Shown in pieces: positions 6,781-8,488 of a stretch of DNA of 8,488 nucleotides. The position numbers and the translations under genes are program-made. The notes beneath the pieces are model-generated. The model saw only the letters and a program-made list of their open reading frames with translations, searched no databases and was not told the origin of the DNA. Origin of the DNA: CAZAKZ01 sp964485695 (GTDB lineage Bacteria; Planctomycetota; JAFGQW01); assembly GCA_964485695.1 (NCBI GenBank), contig CAZAKZ010000205.1, forward strand, positions 1 to 8,488, given 5' to 3'. The number at the start of each line of letters is the position of its first letter. Position 1 is the stretch's first letter.

Positions 6781-8340
6781 ATGCCGCGAGTGGTGATCGA
6801 TGGACTCAAGGTCGAGGTGCCCGAGGGCGCCACGATCCTGGATGCGGCGCGGGCCCTGGACGTGGACATCCCCACGCTGTGTTTCCTGGAGGGCCTCGAG
6901 GCCGAGACGTCCTGCATGATCTGTCTGGTGAAGGTCAAGGACCCGGACCGGCTGGTCCCGGCCTGCGCCACCGCGGTCCAGGACGGCATGTACGTCGAGA
7001 ACGACACCGAGGAGATCCGGGACATCCGCCGGGCCGGCCTGGAGCTGATCCTGAGCGACCACCTCGGGGACTGCACGGCTCCGTGCCACAGCACGTGCCC
7101 GGCCGACATGAACATCCCGCTCATGCTGACCCAGGTCGAAGCCGGAGACCTGGCCGGCGCCATCGCCACCGTCAAGAAGGACATCGCCCTGCCGGCGGTG
7201 CTGGGGCGCGTGTGCCCCGACCTGTGTGAGCGCACGTGCCGGCGCGGTATGATCGACAGCCCCGTGTCGATCTGCCTCGTCAAGCGTCACGTGGCGGACG
7301 CGGACCTGGCCGGGGAGGAGCCCTACCTGCCGGAATGCAAGCCCTCGACCGGCCGCAGGGTGGCCATTGTGGGCGCGGGGCCGGCCGGGGTCACGGCCGC
7401 GTTTCACCTGCAGCAGGCGGGCCATGCGTGCACCGTGTTCGATGAGCAAATAAAACCGGGCGGCCATCTGCGGCGGCGGTTCACCCCGGACGAGCTGCCC
7501 AGGGAGGTCCTCGACGCCGAGATCGCCGTCATCGAGAAGCAGGGTGTGCAGTTCAAGCTGGAAACACACATCGGCCCGGACGACCTCGAGGAACTCCGCG
7601 AACGGTTCGACGCAGTCCTGGTCGCCGTCGGCGCACTCACCGGGGCCAATCCCTTCGGCCTCCCGGTGAAAAAGGACCGCCTGCAGATCAACTCCAGGAC
7701 CCACGAGACGTCCCTACCGGGTCTCTTTGCCGCCGGCGATGCAGTGCAGCCCGGCGACCTGGTCGTTCGCAACGTGGCCAGCGGAAAGGCCGCCGCCATC
7801 TGCATCGACCAGTTCCTCGGCGGCACGGGCGCCACGGGATCTCCCCGGATGTTCTCCGTCCGCATCGGCCACGTGCAGGAAGACGAGGTGGCGGGCCTCA
7901 AGAGCAGCGCCGCCGGCCACGACCGGGTGTCGCCCTCGGAGGCGCCCGGCGGGGGCCTTTCTCACCGGGAAGCGCAATCGGAATCCGGGCGCTGCCTCCA
8001 CTGCGAATGCAGCCAGGGGCATCACTGCAAGCTCCGGCAATACGCCCAGAGGTACAGCGCCCGCGCCAACCGCTACGCCTCCAAGCGCCGGCCCCTGGAG
8101 CGTTACCACCCGCAGGGGGAAATCGTCTTCGAGCCCGGCAAGTGCATCCTGTGCGGCCTGTGCATCCAGATCGCCACCAAGGCCCGCGAGCCGCTGGGCC
8201 TGGCATTCATCGGCCGCGGCTTCGACATGCGGGTGGGCGTTCCGTTCGAGAGGTCCATGGACGAGGCGCTGAAGACCACGGCGAAACAATGCATCGAAGC
8301 CTGTCCGACCGGCGCCCTGGCCTGGAGGCCGCGATACTGA
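6781..8340 (+). CDS. NuoG-type 2Fe-2S / GltD-like FAD oxidoreductase lacking its NAD(P) domain
   Basis: 519 residues. Residues 1-80 form a NuoG/HydA-type [2Fe-2S] ferredoxin with Cys34-x10-Cys45-x2-Cys48-x13-Cys62. Residues about 92-170 are the N-terminal Fe-S region of GltD/PreT-like proteins: Cys98, Cys102 and Cys106-Pro, then GRVCPDLCERTC (Cys145, 149, 153). A Rossmann FAD site follows, with GAGPAG at 198-203 and an acidic end at FDE (220-222). The expected central NAD(P)-binding domain with its second GxGxxA motif is absent: AVGA (282-285) is followed within about 30 residues by the closing FAD motif LFAAGDAV (315-322). The tail adds CLHCEC (Cys405, 408, 410) with Cys416, then Cys455-x2-Cys458-x2-Cys461 and Cys504, Cys508-Pro, probably another [4Fe-4S] cluster. 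In the family, such subunits pass electrons between Fe-S clusters and FAD. Here NADH contact would have to come through the preceding NuoEF fusion, three bases upstream. The usual full-length GltD-like enzyme is the main alternative, but the domain loss argues against a stand-alone NAD(P)H enzyme. Confidence 0.9.
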   Translation: MPRVVIDGLKVEVPEGATILDAARALDVDIPTLCFLEGLEAETSCMICLVKVKDPDRLVPACATAVQDGMYVENDTEEIRDIRRAGLELILSDHLGDCTAPCHSTCPADMNIPLMLTQVEAGDLAGAIATVKKDIALPAVLGRVCPDLCERTCRRGMIDSPVSICLVKRHVADADLAGEEPYLPECKPSTGRRVAIVGAGPAGVTAAFHLQQAGHACTVFDEQIKPGGHLRRRFTPDELPREVLDAEIAVIEKQGVQFKLETHIGPDDLEELRERFDAVLVAVGALTGANPFGLPVKKDRLQINSRTHETSLPGLFAAGDAVQPGDLVVRNVASGKAAAICIDQFLGGTGATGSPRMFSVRIGHVQEDEVAGLKSSAAGHDRVSPSEAPGGGLSHREAQSESGRCLHCECSQGHHCKLRQYAQRYSARANRYASKRRPLERYHPQGEIVFEPGKCILCGLCIQIATKAREPLGLAFIGRGFDMRVGVPFERSMDEALKTTAKQCIEACPTGALAWRPRY

Positions 8341-8488
8341 CATTACCGTCAGGTCAATCGCAACGCCCGGCGGATCTCTTGAACAGTTGACTTCAAGCAA
8401 CCAACTTCTCGAGCAATCCGGGGCCAGGAAGAAACGTAAATATTCAGTGATCAGGTATTCGATTTCCGCGTAAATGAAGTGCGCGGAG

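Noticed and set aside
3991..8340. Complete electron-bifurcating [FeFe]-hydrogenase (HydABC)
   Set aside because: The HydB- and HydC-like parts are present, but no protein has the H-cluster motifs of HydA; the last gene has only the [2Fe-2S] N-terminus in common with HydA/NuoG.
8387..8415. TTGACT as a -35 box of a downstream promoter
   Set aside because: No -10-like hexamer occurs at 16-18 bases spacing; the sequence there is GC-containing and unlike TATAAT.
7714..8488. Minus-strand frame that stays open from the window end through the intergenic stretch into the FAD subunit gene
   Set aside because: About 50 codons without a stop in the non-coding part can occur by chance, and the rest runs antisense to a clear gene. 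I recognise no family. A sequence beyond 8488 would be needed to judge it.
8474..8488. ATG near the right edge as the start of a next gene
   Set aside because: Only five codons are visible and there is no Shine-Dalgarno sequence before it.
1..8488. Mobile element, CRISPR array, tRNA or rRNA
   Set aside because: No transposase, terminal repeats, regularly spaced repeats or RNA-gene-like sequence was seen by reading both strands.

Overview
The window is GC-rich and carries six genes on the + strand, packed head to tail from about 238 to 8340. The gaps between them are 23, 17, 0, -4 and 3 bases, so they look like one operon. The first gene has the secreted 'DDWPQFRGP' opening of PQQ-like beta-propellers that are abundant in Planctomycetes, Lentisphaerae and Verrucomicrobia. 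That points to a PVC-superphylum bacterium, most plausibly a planctomycete. This placement is an inference from family style; there is no rRNA or other marker here.

Layout. 1-237 is a leader with a weak sigma70-like promoter candidate and a small perfect palindrome. 238-1503 encodes a Sec-exported PQQ-like (BamB-type) beta-propeller. 1527-2354 encodes a six-bladed NHL propeller with no visible signal peptide. 2372-2971 encodes a Tat-signal, 18-cysteine ferredoxin-like protein. 2972-3994 encodes a NapH/NosR-type polytopic membrane iron-sulfur protein. 3991-6777 encodes a 928-residue fusion: two transmembrane helices, a NuoE-like [2Fe-2S] domain, a second thioredoxin-like [2Fe-2S] domain, a NuoF/HydB FMN-NADH core and a 2x[4Fe-4S] ferredoxin tail. 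6781-8340 encodes a NuoG-type [2Fe-2S] ferredoxin domain fused to a GltD-like FAD module and a C-terminal Fe-S region. 8341-8488 holds no gene I can support.

How the genes may work together (inference). The last two proteins look like the cytoplasmic NADH-oxidising part of a soluble [FeFe]-hydrogenase (HydBC of the Thermotoga maritima HydABC type) or of Complex I. However, no hydrogenase subunit and no Complex I membrane subunit is present. Instead the NADH module is tethered to the membrane by its own helices and is encoded beside a NapH/NosR-like membrane protein and a Tat-exported ferredoxin. The simplest reading is a membrane-bound NADH (or ferredoxin) oxidoreductase that passes electrons through or along the membrane to an extracytoplasmic Fe-S protein. 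The two propellers would be scaffold, assembly or sensing partners. The final acceptor and the direction of electron flow cannot be read from this sequence.

Most notable details: the membrane anchor fused to NuoE-NuoF; a GltD-like subunit whose NAD(P)-binding Rossmann domain is missing; an altered cysteine pattern in the second [2Fe-2S] domain; and an unusually cysteine-rich Tat ferredoxin.
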